Origin: Comamonadaceae bacterium
GTDB lineage: Bacteria; Pseudomonadota; Gammaproteobacteria; Burkholderiales; Burkholderiaceae_C
NCBI GenBank assembly: GCA_947494405.1
Contig: CANLWQ010000064.1
Location: 1 to 9,092 of the forward strand
Length of the DNA: 9,092 bases
Direction of reading: 5' to 3'
Shown here: positions 1-7,258 of the stretch, piece by piece
Position numbering within the stretch: the stretch's first letter is position 1
Layout of the letters: each line of letters begins with the position of its first letter
Notes under the pieces: generated by a model
The model's input: only the letters and a program-made list of their open reading frames with translations
Database searches by the model: none
Told to the model about the DNA's origin: nothing
Program-made: the position numbers and the translations under genes

Positions 1-1026
1 CACAAGATGGGCATTCATGGCAATGCCACTTGCCAAATGGTGCTCGACGGAGCTGTGGGCACGTTGGTGGGTCAACCGCATAAGGGCTTGGCGGCGATGT
101 TTGTGATGATGAATGCCGCGCGTATTGGTGTGGGCATGCAGTCACTGGGCTTGACCGAGGTGGCCTATCAAAATGCCTTGGCCTATGCCAAAGACCGTTT
201 ACAGTCCAGAAGTCTGTCAGGCGTGAAAAGCCCCGACAAACCTGCCGACAGCATCTTGGTTCATCCCGATGTGCGCAAAATGTTGTTGACCGCCAAAGCC
301 TATGCAGAAGGCGCAAGAGCCTTGAACCTTTACTGCGCTTTGCTGATTGACCAAGAGTTGCACCACCCAGATGCTACGGTTCGCGCAGAGGCGCTGGAGA
401 TGGTGGCCATGCTCACACCCATCGTCAAAGCGTTCATCACCGACAACGGTTGGATAGCAACATCTTCTTGTCTGCAAGTGTTTGGCGGCCATGGATTTAT
501 CCATGAATGGGGCATGGAGCAATTTGTGCGTGACTCGCGCATCAACATGATTTATGAAGGCACCAACACCATTCAAAGTTTGGATTTATTAGGTCGCAAA
601 GTATTGGGCAACCAAGGCGCTACTTTGAAGAAATTTGGCAAACTCATTGCCCAATTGGTGACCGAAGAAACCGACAACGAAGACATGGCTGAGTTCATTC
701 AACCTTTGACCAAATTGGGTCAACAAATGACACAGTTCACTGGTGAAATTGGAATGAAGGCCTTGTCCAATGCAGATGAAGTGGGCGCTGCCGCCGTCGA
801 CTATTTGCGCGTTACGGGCCATTTGGTGTTTGCCTATTTTTGGGCGCGCATGGCCAAAGTGGCTTTGCAAAAAATCGCTGAAGGAAACCGTGACCCTTTC
901 TACAAAGCCAAGGTTCAAACCGCAAGATTTTATTTTGCCAAGTTGTTGCCAGAAACAGCAAGTTTGATGCAAACGGCTCGCGCCGGAAGCGCTGTGTTGA
1001 TGGACACCCAAGACGTTTTTGCTTAA
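1..1026 (+). CDS. Acyl-CoA dehydrogenase, FadE/DmdC-like (5' truncated by window)
   Basis: A cytosolic FAD enzyme that introduces the alpha-beta double bond into an acyl-CoA, the first step of beta-oxidation. The reading frame is open from base 1, so the gene starts upstream; 341 residues are visible. Family members with this architecture run near 600 residues, so roughly 250 N-terminal residues are missing. The fragment starts in the middle beta-domain (KMGIHGNATC), runs through the helical C-terminal FAD/substrate domain, and ends in the extra helical domain found in long acyl-CoA dehydrogenases (about the last 130 residues). The motif IYEGTNTIQ carries the expected catalytic base, Glu, encoded at 556-558. 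FGGHGFIHEW and RDSRINMIYEGT are typical of the family. The next gene begins 25 bases downstream, suggesting an operon. The substrate (fatty acyl, methylthiopropanoyl or other) cannot be told from this part. Confidence 0.95.
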   Translation, partial: HKMGIHGNATCQMVLDGAVGTLVGQPHKGLAAMFVMMNAARIGVGMQSLGLTEVAYQNALAYAKDRLQSRSLSGVKSPDKPADSILVHPDVRKMLLTAKAYAEGARALNLYCALLIDQELHHPDATVRAEALEMVAMLTPIVKAFITDNGWIATSSCLQVFGGHGFIHEWGMEQFVRDSRINMIYEGTNTIQSLDLLGRKVLGNQGATLKKFGKLIAQLVTEETDNEDMAEFIQPLTKLGQQMTQFTGEIGMKALSNADEVGAAAVDYLRVTGHLVFAYFWARMAKVALQKIAEGNRDPFYKAKVQTARFYFAKLLPETASLMQTARAGSAVLMDTQDVFA

Positions 1027-1040
1027 ATACCACCCACCCA

Positions 1041-1045
1041 AGGAG
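1041..1045 (+). promoter_or_regulatory. Ribosome binding site of the DUF2147 gene
   Basis: AGGAG lies six bases before the ATG at 1052. It fixes that ATG as the start, against an upstream in-frame TTG at 1019 that would overlap the dehydrogenase and spoil the signal peptide. Confidence 0.8.
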
Positions 1046-1051
1046 ACACCG

Positions 1052-1492
1052 ATGATCAAAAAATGCTTTGCTATATTTTCCTTAACAAGCGCCGCCGCTT
1101 TTGCGCAAATGACGCCTGTGGGTGTATGGCACACCATCGATGACGAAACCAACCAACCCAAAGGTGAGATTCGTATTGTTGAAAAAGAGGGGGTGCTTGT
1201 AGGAACTGTAGGGCGCGCACTTAAAGAAGATCCCAACGCCAAACCCAACTGTGACAAATGCGCGGATGACCGCAAAGGTCAGCCCATTATTGGTATGGAA
1301 ATTATTCGTGGTCTCAAGCGCGATGGCAAACCCGAAGAGAATTTATGGGCGGGCGGCGGAAAAATCCTCGACCCCACAAACGGCAAGGTTTACACCGTGA
1401 AAATTGTTCCCATAGAAGGCGGTAAACGCTTGCAAGTGCGTGGTTATATCGGGCCCATCTACCGCACCCAATTTTGGAATCGTGTCGAGTAA
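1052..1492 (+). CDS. DUF2147 family exported protein
   Basis: A 146-residue protein of the DUF2147 family, whose biochemical function is unknown to me. Residues 1-18 form a Sec signal peptide (MIKK, a short hydrophobic stretch, then AFA as a likely signal peptidase I site before Gln19), so the mature protein should be periplasmic. Visible family features are the N-terminal PVGVWHTID (22-30), a Cys-x2-Cys pair (Cys67, Cys70) leading into GQPIIGMEIIRGL, then an ILDP..GKVY segment (105-114) and a C-terminal RGYIG...RTQFW block. The Gly/Trp-rich, beta-rich pattern fits a small barrel-like fold. It sits between two cytosolic acyl-CoA enzymes with gaps of 25 and 24 bases, so it is probably co-transcribed. 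That suggests, without proving, a role linked to fatty acid uptake or catabolism. Confidence 0.92.
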   Translation: MIKKCFAIFSLTSAAAFAQMTPVGVWHTIDDETNQPKGEIRIVEKEGVLVGTVGRALKEDPNAKPNCDKCADDRKGQPIIGMEIIRGLKRDGKPEENLWAGGGKILDPTNGKVYTVKIVPIEGGKRLQVRGYIGPIYRTQFWNRVE

Positions 1493-1516
1493 TTGAACCA
1501 ACAGGCTGACGCAACC

Positions 1517-2275
1517 ATGAACCCTATCTTGTCTCACTTCGAAAACGGTGTCTTAACCCTCACCCTCAACCGCGTGGAGAAAAAAAATTCTCTCACCTCG
1601 GCCATGTATGCGGAGTTGGCACAAGCCTTGGACTCTGCTCAAACCGACACGCAAACCAAAGTGGTGCTGATTCAAGGCCATGAAACTGTGTTCAGTGCAG
1701 GCAACGACATTGCGGATTTTTTACAGCAACCCGCTGCCGGGGAAGACTCGCCCGTGTTTCGTTTTTTGCGCGGTCTGGCCCTCTTTCCCAAACCTTTGAT
1801 CGCATCTGTTTGTGGTCCTGCGGTGGGTATAGGAACCACCTTGTTGCTTCATTGTGATTTGGTTTATGCCGGGGACAACGCGGCTTTTTCCATGCCGTTT
1901 GTGAATTTGGGTTTGTGCCCTGAGGCTGGTTCTAGCCTGCTGGCGGTGCAGCTCATGGGCCACCAACGCGCCGCCGAGGCGCTGCTATTGGGCGAGCCGT
2001 TTTTGGCCGAGACGGCTTTAGAAATGGGCTTGGTCAGCAGGGTATTGCCACCCACCGAAGTCAATGCCTACGCGCAACAGCAAGCCCGCAAAATGGCTGC
2101 CAAACCAATGTCCTCCTTGTTGGAAACCAAGCGCTTGATGAAGGCCAGTTTCACGCCGCAGGTGTTGGAGCGCATCAAGCAAGAAGGCGTGGTGTTTGCC
2201 CGCATGCTCAAAGAACCTGCGGCTATAGAGGCATTCAGCGCTTTCATGGAAAAACGCAAACCTGTATTTAATTAG
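1517..2275 (+). CDS. Enoyl-CoA hydratase/isomerase family protein, probably delta3-delta2-enoyl-CoA isomerase type
   Basis: A crotonase-fold enzyme of 252 residues, the usual family length, acting on acyl-CoA in the cytosol. The oxyanion-hole segments are present: FSAGNDI (59-65) and the CGPAVGIG stretch (99-106). The two hydratase glutamates (Glu144 and Glu164 in rat mitochondrial enoyl-CoA hydratase) align with Thr108 and Phe128, so plain hydration is unlikely. Instead LGLCPEAGSS places a Glu at 136, where ECI2/PECI-type isomerases carry their catalytic base (LGQSPEGCSS). I infer that it shifts 3-enoyl-CoA to 2-enoyl-CoA so that unsaturated acyl chains can enter beta-oxidation. The ATG at 1517 is preferred because the conserved N-terminus starts there. 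A TTG at 1493, right after the DUF2147 stop, is also in frame, and the ribosome binding site for either start is weak. Confidence 0.9.
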   Translation: MNPILSHFENGVLTLTLNRVEKKNSLTSAMYAELAQALDSAQTDTQTKVVLIQGHETVFSAGNDIADFLQQPAAGEDSPVFRFLRGLALFPKPLIASVCGPAVGIGTTLLLHCDLVYAGDNAAFSMPFVNLGLCPEAGSSLLAVQLMGHQRAAEALLLGEPFLAETALEMGLVSRVLPPTEVNAYAQQQARKMAAKPMSSLLETKRLMKASFTPQVLERIKQEGVVFARMLKEPAAIEAFSAFMEKRKPVFN

Positions 2276-2280
2276 TTAGA

Positions 2281-2303
2281 ACAAAAAGCTTGGGCCTTCA
2301 AGC
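2281..2303 (-). terminator. Rho-independent terminator of the thioesterase gene
   Basis: On the minus strand, GCTTG, a six-base loop and CAAGC are followed directly by TTTTTG. The hairpin begins in the last sense codon of the thioesterase gene and takes in its stop codon. The stem is only five base pairs, so termination may be partial. On the plus strand no T-run follows, so it does not look like a terminator for the upstream isomerase gene. Confidence 0.5.
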
Positions 2304-2726
2304 GTCTTTGCGGTCAATGTGCCTGGGCTTTCCTTGTGCGTCAATCGCTACATAAGTCACCGTGGCTTCGGTCACTTTCAAATAAGTACCTTGCAAGGTA
2401 AAGCGCTCGGCAAACACCTCTACCTTGACGGTGATGGAGGTATTGCCTACACGGGTGATGATGCTGAAGAAGCTCAAAATATCGCCCACCTTCACCGGTT
2501 GCTTGAAAATAAATTCATTCACCGCCACTGTGGCTAAGCGACCATTCACATAACGCGCTGGCAAAACAGCGCCGGCCAAGTCCACATGGGCCATCACCCA
2601 GCCGCCAAAAATATCGCCATTGGCATTGCAATCTGCGGGCATGGGAATGACTTTGAGCACCAACTCTTGGTCGACAGGCAGGGCTTTCACAGTGAAGCGT
2701 GTATCGTGGGTATCGGTCACAGGCAC
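2298..2726 (-). CDS. yciA: Acyl-CoA thioesterase, YciA-like hotdog fold
   Basis: Hydrolyses acyl-CoA to free acid and CoA in the cytosol; family members are broad-range and usually hexameric. At 142 residues it is a single hotdog domain of normal length. The hallmark motif NANGDIFGGWVMAHVDLAG (34-52) contains the catalytic Asp38, equivalent to the Asp of the HI0827/YciA family. ATVAVNEFIFKQPVKVGDILSFF and the alternating strand pattern after it complete the fold. The start is a GTG. The AAGGA on the minus strand is only two bases from the GTG at 2726 but eight bases from a second in-frame GTG at 2720, so the shorter 140-residue form may be the real one. No ATG is available upstream before a stop. 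It is divergent from the ABC exporter gene across a short palindromic gap. Confidence 0.93.
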   Translation of the reverse strand: MPVTDTHDTRFTVKALPVDQELVLKVIPMPADCNANGDIFGGWVMAHVDLAGAVLPARYVNGRLATVAVNEFIFKQPVKVGDILSFFSIITRVGNTSITVKVEVFAERFTLQGTYLKVTEATVTYVAIDAQGKPRHIDRKDA

Positions 2727-2759
2727 AATCCTTGGTTGTTCATTCCAAGGCTATTGTGC
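2723..2759. repeat. Inverted repeat in the divergent thioesterase/exporter leader
   Basis: GCACAATCCTTGG (2723-2735) is matched by CCAAGG at 2745-2750 and ATTGTGC at 2753-2759, with only a two-base bulge (CT) and a nine-base centre. Both CCAAGG arms act as the likely Shine-Dalgarno sequences, one per strand. As DNA it could be an operator controlling both genes. As RNA, each transcript could fold this hairpin and hide its own ribosome binding site. No good -35/-10 pair is visible in the 36-base gap, so the promoters probably lie inside the opposing genes. Confidence 0.6.
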
Positions 2760-2762
2760 TGT

Positions 2763-4589
2763 ATGCGCCCTTCTGCTGTCTCTTCATCATCCGAGATCCA
2801 AACCGCTGCCCCCGCAGCGCCCGTGTCAGATTGGCAAACCCTCCAGCGCTTGTTTCCCTATTTGTGGGAATACAAATGGCGTGTGATGGCGGCCTTATCG
2901 TTCATGGTGGGCGCCAAACTATCCAATGTGGGTGTTCCTGTTCTGCTGAAAAACTTGATCGACAGCATGACGCCCCAGCCAACAGGTGCGCAGGTTTTAT
3001 TGGTGGTGCCTGTGGCTTTGCTGTTGGGCTATGGAATGCTTCGCTTATCCGTTTCTGCATTCACCGAGTTACGCGAGCTGATTTTTGCCAAAGCCACCCA
3101 GGGAGCGGCACGCACCATTGCTTTGCAAACCTTCTCGCATTTGCATGAACTGAGTTTGCGCTTTCATTTGGAGCGCCAAACCGGTGGCATGAGCCGTGAC
3201 ATTGAAAGAGGCGTCAAAGGTATTGAGTCTCTCATCGCTTATTCCCTCTACAGCATCGTGCCGACCTTGATCGAAGTGCTGTTGGTCTTGACAATCTTAG
3301 GAGTGCAGTTTGACAAGTGGTACGCCATCATCACTTTGTGCGCTTTGGGTCTGTATATTTATTTCACCGTGGTGGTGACTGAGTGGCGCACTCAGTTTCG
3401 CAAACAAGTCAATGAGTTTGATTCCAGCGCCCACACACGAGCGATTGATTCCTTGCTGAATTATGAAACCGTCAAGTATTTTGGCAATGAGGCATTTGAA
3501 GCCAAAAGATACGACGAAAAACTCGATAAATTGCGCCGCGCACGCATCAAAGCACAAAACTCTTTAAGCGCTTTGAATATCGGTCAGCAAATCATCATTG
3601 CCGTGGCCTTGGTCGCCATGCTGTGGCGAGCCACCCAAGGCGTGGTCGAGGGACACATGACCTTGGGCGACTTGGTGATGATCAACGCATTCATGATTCA
3701 ACTCTATATACCCTTGAGTTTTTTAGGCGTGATTTACCGCGAAATCAAGCAAAGCTTGACCGACTTAGACCGAATGTTCACCTTGCTGGAAAAAGAGCGG
3801 GAAGTCGAAGATTTGCCTGATGCACAAGTTCTGAGCCTGGCGACTCCACCCAGCATTGCATTTGAAAATATTCACTTTGCTTATGAAGCGGACAGACCCA
3901 TTCTTCAGGGGCTGAGTTTCCAAATCCCTGCGGGCAAAACCGTGGCGGTTGTGGGGCCCTCAGGTTCGGGTAAATCCACATTGGCGCGTTTGTTGTTTCG
4001 GTTTTATGACGTGCAGCAAGGGGTGGTGCGAATCGATGGACATCCATTAAACAGGCTGACCCAGTCCAGCGTAAGACAAGCCATTGGTATCGTGCCGCAA
4101 GACACGGTGTTATTCAATGACACGGTCTACTACAACATTGCTTATGGAAGGCCCACGGCCTCGCGTGAAGAGGTCGAGCAAGCCGCACGGGACGCGCGTA
4201 TTCATGACTTTATTGCGTCGACCCCGCAAGGCTATGAAACCATGGTTGGCGAGCGTGGCTTGAAGTTATCGGGAGGAGAAAAGCAACGCGTGGCGATTGC
4301 ACGTACCTTGTTAAAAAACCCACCTATTTTGATTTTTGATGAAGCCACTTCGGCGCTAGACAGCAGCAATGAACGCGCCATTCAAGCGCAATTGCGTGAG
4401 GCGGCCAGCAATAAAACCAGCTTGGTCATTGCGCACCGCTTATCGACCGTGGTCGACGCGCACGAAATCATTGTGCTGGAGGCTGGAAAAATTGTGGAAC
4501 AGGGAACCCATGCACAACTGCTTTTGGCACAAGGCACTTATGCCCAAATGTGGTCTTTGCAGCAAAGCCAAGAAGAGCAAACGCCCTAG
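2763..4589 (+). CDS. Atm1/ABCB7-type ABC exporter (fused permease and ATPase)
   Basis: A half-transporter of 608 residues that should work as a homodimer in the inner membrane. The N-terminal half holds six predicted membrane helices, roughly 40-63, 77-98, 157-181, 183-206, 272-292 and 305-325. LLNYETVKYFGNE (231-243) and LNIGQQ (271-276) are signatures of the Atm1/HMT1 branch, whose members export glutathione-linked compounds or metal-thiol species. The ATPase half has Walker A GPSGSGKS (398-405), Q-loop Gln446, signature LSGGE (502-506), Walker B ILIFDE (522-527) and switch His558, so it looks fully active. The ATG at 2763 is chosen because the conserved protein begins near residue 24. Longer frames would run far into the divergent thioesterase gene. 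An AAGG lies 12 bases upstream, a little far. The substrate is not shown by the sequence. Confidence 0.94.
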   Translation: MRPSAVSSSSEIQTAAPAAPVSDWQTLQRLFPYLWEYKWRVMAALSFMVGAKLSNVGVPVLLKNLIDSMTPQPTGAQVLLVVPVALLLGYGMLRLSVSAFTELRELIFAKATQGAARTIALQTFSHLHELSLRFHLERQTGGMSRDIERGVKGIESLIAYSLYSIVPTLIEVLLVLTILGVQFDKWYAIITLCALGLYIYFTVVVTEWRTQFRKQVNEFDSSAHTRAIDSLLNYETVKYFGNEAFEAKRYDEKLDKLRRARIKAQNSLSALNIGQQIIIAVALVAMLWRATQGVVEGHMTLGDLVMINAFMIQLYIPLSFLGVIYREIKQSLTDLDRMFTLLEKEREVEDLPDAQVLSLATPPSIAFENIHFAYEADRPILQGLSFQIPAGKTVAVVGPSGSGKSTLARLLFRFYDVQQGVVRIDGHPLNRLTQSSVRQAIGIVPQDTVLFNDTVYYNIAYGRPTASREEVEQAARDARIHDFIASTPQGYETMVGERGLKLSGGEKQRVAIARTLLKNPPILIFDEATSALDSSNERAIQAQLREAASNKTSLVIAHRLSTVVDAHEIIVLEAGKIVEQGTHAQLLLAQGTYAQMWSLQQSQEEQTP

Positions 4590-4609
4590 GGAAGTTCTGC
4601 GTTTTCTTC
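4572..4609. terminator. Inverted repeat over the convergent stop codons, possible weak two-way terminator
   Basis: GAAGA-GC-AAACGC (4572-4584) pairs with GCGTTTTCTTC (4599-4609) with a two-base bulge and a 14-base loop. The loop holds most of the 8-base palindrome CCCTAGGG that carries both stop codons. The A-rich left arm and T-rich right arm resemble a bidirectional terminator, but there is no clean T-run after the stem on either strand. Confidence 0.3.
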
Positions 4610-6634
4610 CGAGCCATTGTTGTCGCGTGGACCCACCACACCCAGTCGGGCCTTGAGGGACTGCGGCTCACTGTGAATCAAGCCTGCATACATGGTGGTG
4701 TTCGCCAAGACTTTTTTCACATAGTCTCTGGTTTCGCTAAACGGTATGCACTCAGCCCAGGCAGCGCCTTCCATGACAGGGCCATTGCGCCAACGGCGAG
4801 GGCGGCTGGGGCCCGCGTTGTAGGCCGCAGCCGCCATGGGCATAGAGCCTTGAAAATTATCTAAAACCATTTTGAGGTAATTGGTGCCAATGGCAATGTT
4901 GGTCTCACGTTGTTGCAGTTGTTCAAGTCGAAAATTTTTCAAGCCAATTTTTTTGGCTGTCCATTTCGCGGTGGCTGGCATGATTTGCATCAAGCCACTT
5001 GCGCCCACACTGGATCGGGCATCCAAGATGAAGCGACTCTCTTGTCTGATCAAGCCATACACATAAGCGGGGCTGAGCCCGATGCGGTTGGCGGCTTGCA
5101 CCACATCTTCTTTGAAGGGCATGGGGTAACGCTGCACCGCATCCATTTGTACGCTGCGTTCGCTGGTGTTGATGCAGCGGTCCCATATCGCTTGGTCACA
5201 CGCCAGTTGAGCAGCAGCCAATCGTTCGCGCTCATTCAGACGGCCGCGTTGCCCTGCGCTGTCAACCAGTCCGGTGGCGTAATTCCACTCTCGAACACCG
5301 TCTTGGCGTAAACCGATTTTGATGGCGTAGAGGGCGCGTTGCAGCAAGGGATTGGCTTTGGCCGCTGCCATTTCTTGGGATTGTGGCGGCAAAGGTCTGG
5401 GTGGTACGGTGATTTTTTTACCCAACTCTTCGCTGGCCAGTTGTTCATAAAAACCTTGTGCGCCCGCAATGCTTTGCAATGCGGCCAAGGCTTGTTCTGA
5501 AGGGGCAGATCCCGCAGCTTGTTGGCCCATGTATGCACGCGCCCGCCAGTAAATCCAAGCAGGCTCTTTTTGCGCAGCAGGGCTCATATTGTCGACAGCC
5601 GATTGAATCACAGCCCAAGCAGGTGTTTTGCCAGCACGCAAACCAGCGCGTACTTTCCACGCCAAGATATCGTCACTCAGCGCCGCGTTGCCAGCCACAG
5701 CAAAGTAGTCCAATGCTTTGTCGTCAAACTGTTGTGCAGCCTGCTTGGCCACCACTCCCCATGCCCAGCGCTTTTGCTCACTGTTAAGGGGAGAGGCCGA
5801 CTTGCTTTGTAAAAGTTTGATGGCGTTATCTGGGTCTGAACTGGCGGTTTTGATCAACGCCAAGGTCATCCATTCAGCAGACTCTGAACCAAGGCTGGCT
5901 GCACGCTGAGAAAAAAACCGAGGCCCATTGGCAAAGAGTTCATCGAGCAAGGCCATATTGTGCTCTGAGACAAGTTTTAAAGCATCGCGGGCTGGCACTT
6001 TGCGATTGTTTTCTACGGACAAACGGGCCTTGAGCCAAACATCTTCCGGATTGAATTTATGTTGTTTGAGCAATTGAGAAACCGCATAGGTACAGCCCTC
6101 ATCGGCCTGACGCATATTCAGCCAAGTGCGACGAATGTCTTCAATCGGCGAAGAGCCCACATTCAAGTCTTTTTGTTGAACTTCAAGCAAACGTGCATAG
6201 CACTCGATTTCCTTGTCGTCACGCATGCGGTAATGCGCATACTCGCGTTCAAACTGCGTCCATTCGCGCCGCTCGCCCAAAAGCAGCAACCAGTCGTTAC
6301 GCATCCTGTCTTCTTGGTAGGTGCCGGCATAGCGTTGTAAAAAACTTTTAACTTCGGTGTCGGTGGCGTCGCCCAAGCGGACTCGCAACTCCCAAAAAGC
6401 AGCCCAAGGTTCTAGTAAATGGCCTTTGGCCTGAGGCAGCAGGGCCGCTAGTTTTTTGCGATCTGTTTTTTGGAATGCTTCAGACATGTCAAGGATGACC
6501 GCGTCGCCAGCATCGGCGGCTTTGGTGGGCGTGGAGGCTTTGGCCGGGGGCTTGGGTTTATTGGCTCCCTCTGCGGTCATCATGCAACCCCATAAGAGGG
6601 CGCAACAGGCAAACCGAAGTAACTTTGGAGGCAT
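4586..6634 (-). CDS. slt: Soluble lytic transglycosylase, Slt70 family
   Basis: Cleaves the MurNAc-GlcNAc bond of peptidoglycan in the periplasm, forming 1,6-anhydro ends. At 682 residues it is close to Slt70 size. Residues 1-24 look like a signal sequence. Next comes a long alpha-helical, repeat-like region (about 45-500) that forms the ring-shaped U/L domains in Slt70. The catalytic domain follows at about 505-660: GLIRQESRF with catalytic Glu532, GLMQIMPATA (547-556) and AAAYNAGP (602-609), all intact. A Cys at 17 after LLWG could be a lipobox, but Trp at -2 is unusual, so signal peptidase I cleavage after AEGA is as likely. The ATG at 6634 is preferred over an in-frame TTG at 6649; neither has a clear ribosome binding site. 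The gene is divergent from the folate cyclo-ligase and convergent with the exporter. Confidence 0.94.
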   Translation of the reverse strand: MPPKLLRFACCALLWGCMMTAEGANKPKPPAKASTPTKAADAGDAVILDMSEAFQKTDRKKLAALLPQAKGHLLEPWAAFWELRVRLGDATDTEVKSFLQRYAGTYQEDRMRNDWLLLLGERREWTQFEREYAHYRMRDDKEIECYARLLEVQQKDLNVGSSPIEDIRRTWLNMRQADEGCTYAVSQLLKQHKFNPEDVWLKARLSVENNRKVPARDALKLVSEHNMALLDELFANGPRFFSQRAASLGSESAEWMTLALIKTASSDPDNAIKLLQSKSASPLNSEQKRWAWGVVAKQAAQQFDDKALDYFAVAGNAALSDDILAWKVRAGLRAGKTPAWAVIQSAVDNMSPAAQKEPAWIYWRARAYMGQQAAGSAPSEQALAALQSIAGAQGFYEQLASEELGKKITVPPRPLPPQSQEMAAAKANPLLQRALYAIKIGLRQDGVREWNYATGLVDSAGQRGRLNERERLAAAQLACDQAIWDRCINTSERSVQMDAVQRYPMPFKEDVVQAANRIGLSPAYVYGLIRQESRFILDARSSVGASGLMQIMPATAKWTAKKIGLKNFRLEQLQQRETNIAIGTNYLKMVLDNFQGSMPMAAAAYNAGPSRPRRWRNGPVMEGAAWAECIPFSETRDYVKKVLANTTMYAGLIHSEPQSLKARLGVVGPRDNNGSEENAELP

Positions 6635-6673
6635 GACACAATCAATCAACTAATAGGATGCTTGGATTCTCCC

Positions 6674-7249
6674 ATGGACAAAAAAGCCCTTCGTCAAGAA
6701 CTGATTCAAACCAGACTGCAGATGCCAGACCGTGAGCGTCGCGCAGATTTGCTGCAAAGAGTCATGCGAATTTGGTTGTTCGATCAGCCACACACCGTCA
6801 TTGGTGCCTATTGGCCCATCAAAGGAGAGTTTGACCCTTTGCCGGCGCTGCACCGCTGGAAAGAAGACGGGGAACTGCTAGACCACTCGGTGAGACGCCG
6901 TATTGGTTTGCCGGTGATAGACAAACAAACCAAAACCTTGACCTTTCATTCTTGGTACCCTGGGTGCGCCATGGAGGAAGATGCTTACAACATCCCCAAG
7001 CCCAAAGATACCGAAATCATTCAACCTACTTTGCTGTTTGTGCCGTGTGTGGGTTATGGGCCCGGCGGCTATCGCTTGGGTTATGGCGGCGGTTTTTATG
7101 ATCGCACTTTGACCCAAATAACGCCCAAGCCTTTTACCGTGGGACTGGGTTTTACCCATGGCTTTTTGTCCGACTTCATTGCAGAGCCTCATGATGTGGC
7201 CTTAGATGCTTTGCTGAATGAAAACGGCGTGGTCTGGCCCATGTCTTAA
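6674..7249 (+). CDS. ygfA: 5-formyltetrahydrofolate cyclo-ligase (5,10-methenyl-THF synthetase)
   Basis: Converts 5-formyltetrahydrofolate to 5,10-methenyltetrahydrofolate with ATP, returning a dead-end folate to one-carbon metabolism in the cytosol. At 191 residues it has the family's usual length. YWPIKGEFDP (47-56) supplies the conserved Pro/Glu substrate region. The glycine-rich nucleotide motif with RLGYGGGFYDR (134-144), preceded by VPC (123-125), is diagnostic. The C-terminal PHDVALDALLNENGV also matches the family. The ATG at 6674 has a weak GGA seven bases upstream; an in-frame TTG at 6662 would add four residues. In many proteobacteria this gene follows 6S RNA, but here only 39 bases separate it from slt, leaving no room for ssrS. 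Confidence 0.94.
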   Translation: MDKKALRQELIQTRLQMPDRERRADLLQRVMRIWLFDQPHTVIGAYWPIKGEFDPLPALHRWKEDGELLDHSVRRRIGLPVIDKQTKTLTFHSWYPGCAMEEDAYNIPKPKDTEIIQPTLLFVPCVGYGPGGYRLGYGGGFYDRTLTQITPKPFTVGLGFTHGFLSDFIAEPHDVALDALLNENGVVWPMS

Positions 7250-7252
7250 GGG
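7248..7252 (+). promoter_or_regulatory. Ribosome binding site of the tetR-type gene
   Basis: AAGGG overlaps the last two bases of the cyclo-ligase stop codon and lies six bases before the regulator's ATG. This tight packing supports co-transcription and perhaps coupled translation of the two genes. Confidence 0.7.
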
Positions 7253-7258
7253 TGCTGG

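Noticed and set aside
589..1275. A 228-codon minus-strand frame across the dehydrogenase and DUF2147 genes
   Set aside because: It is antisense to two well-supported genes, spans their junction and has no family features.
2586..2762. A 59-residue N-terminal extension of the ABC exporter
   Set aside because: It would run antisense through the thioesterase coding region, its residues look like a shadow of that gene, and the ATG at 2763 gives the normal family start.
4586..6649. Several plus-strand open frames of 60-130 codons inside slt
   Set aside because: They are antisense to a gene with clear conserved motifs, lack ribosome binding sites and show no recognisable domain.
6635..6673. 6S RNA (ssrS) expected upstream of the folate cyclo-ligase
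   Set aside because: The gap is only 39 bases; 6S RNA needs about 180, and no such fold can fit outside the two genes.
6650..6710. Minus-strand TTGACG inside the cyclo-ligase gene as a -35 box for slt
   Set aside because: At 17-base spacing the -10 position reads TGGGAG, far from consensus. The better-looking TATTAG lies too far downstream.
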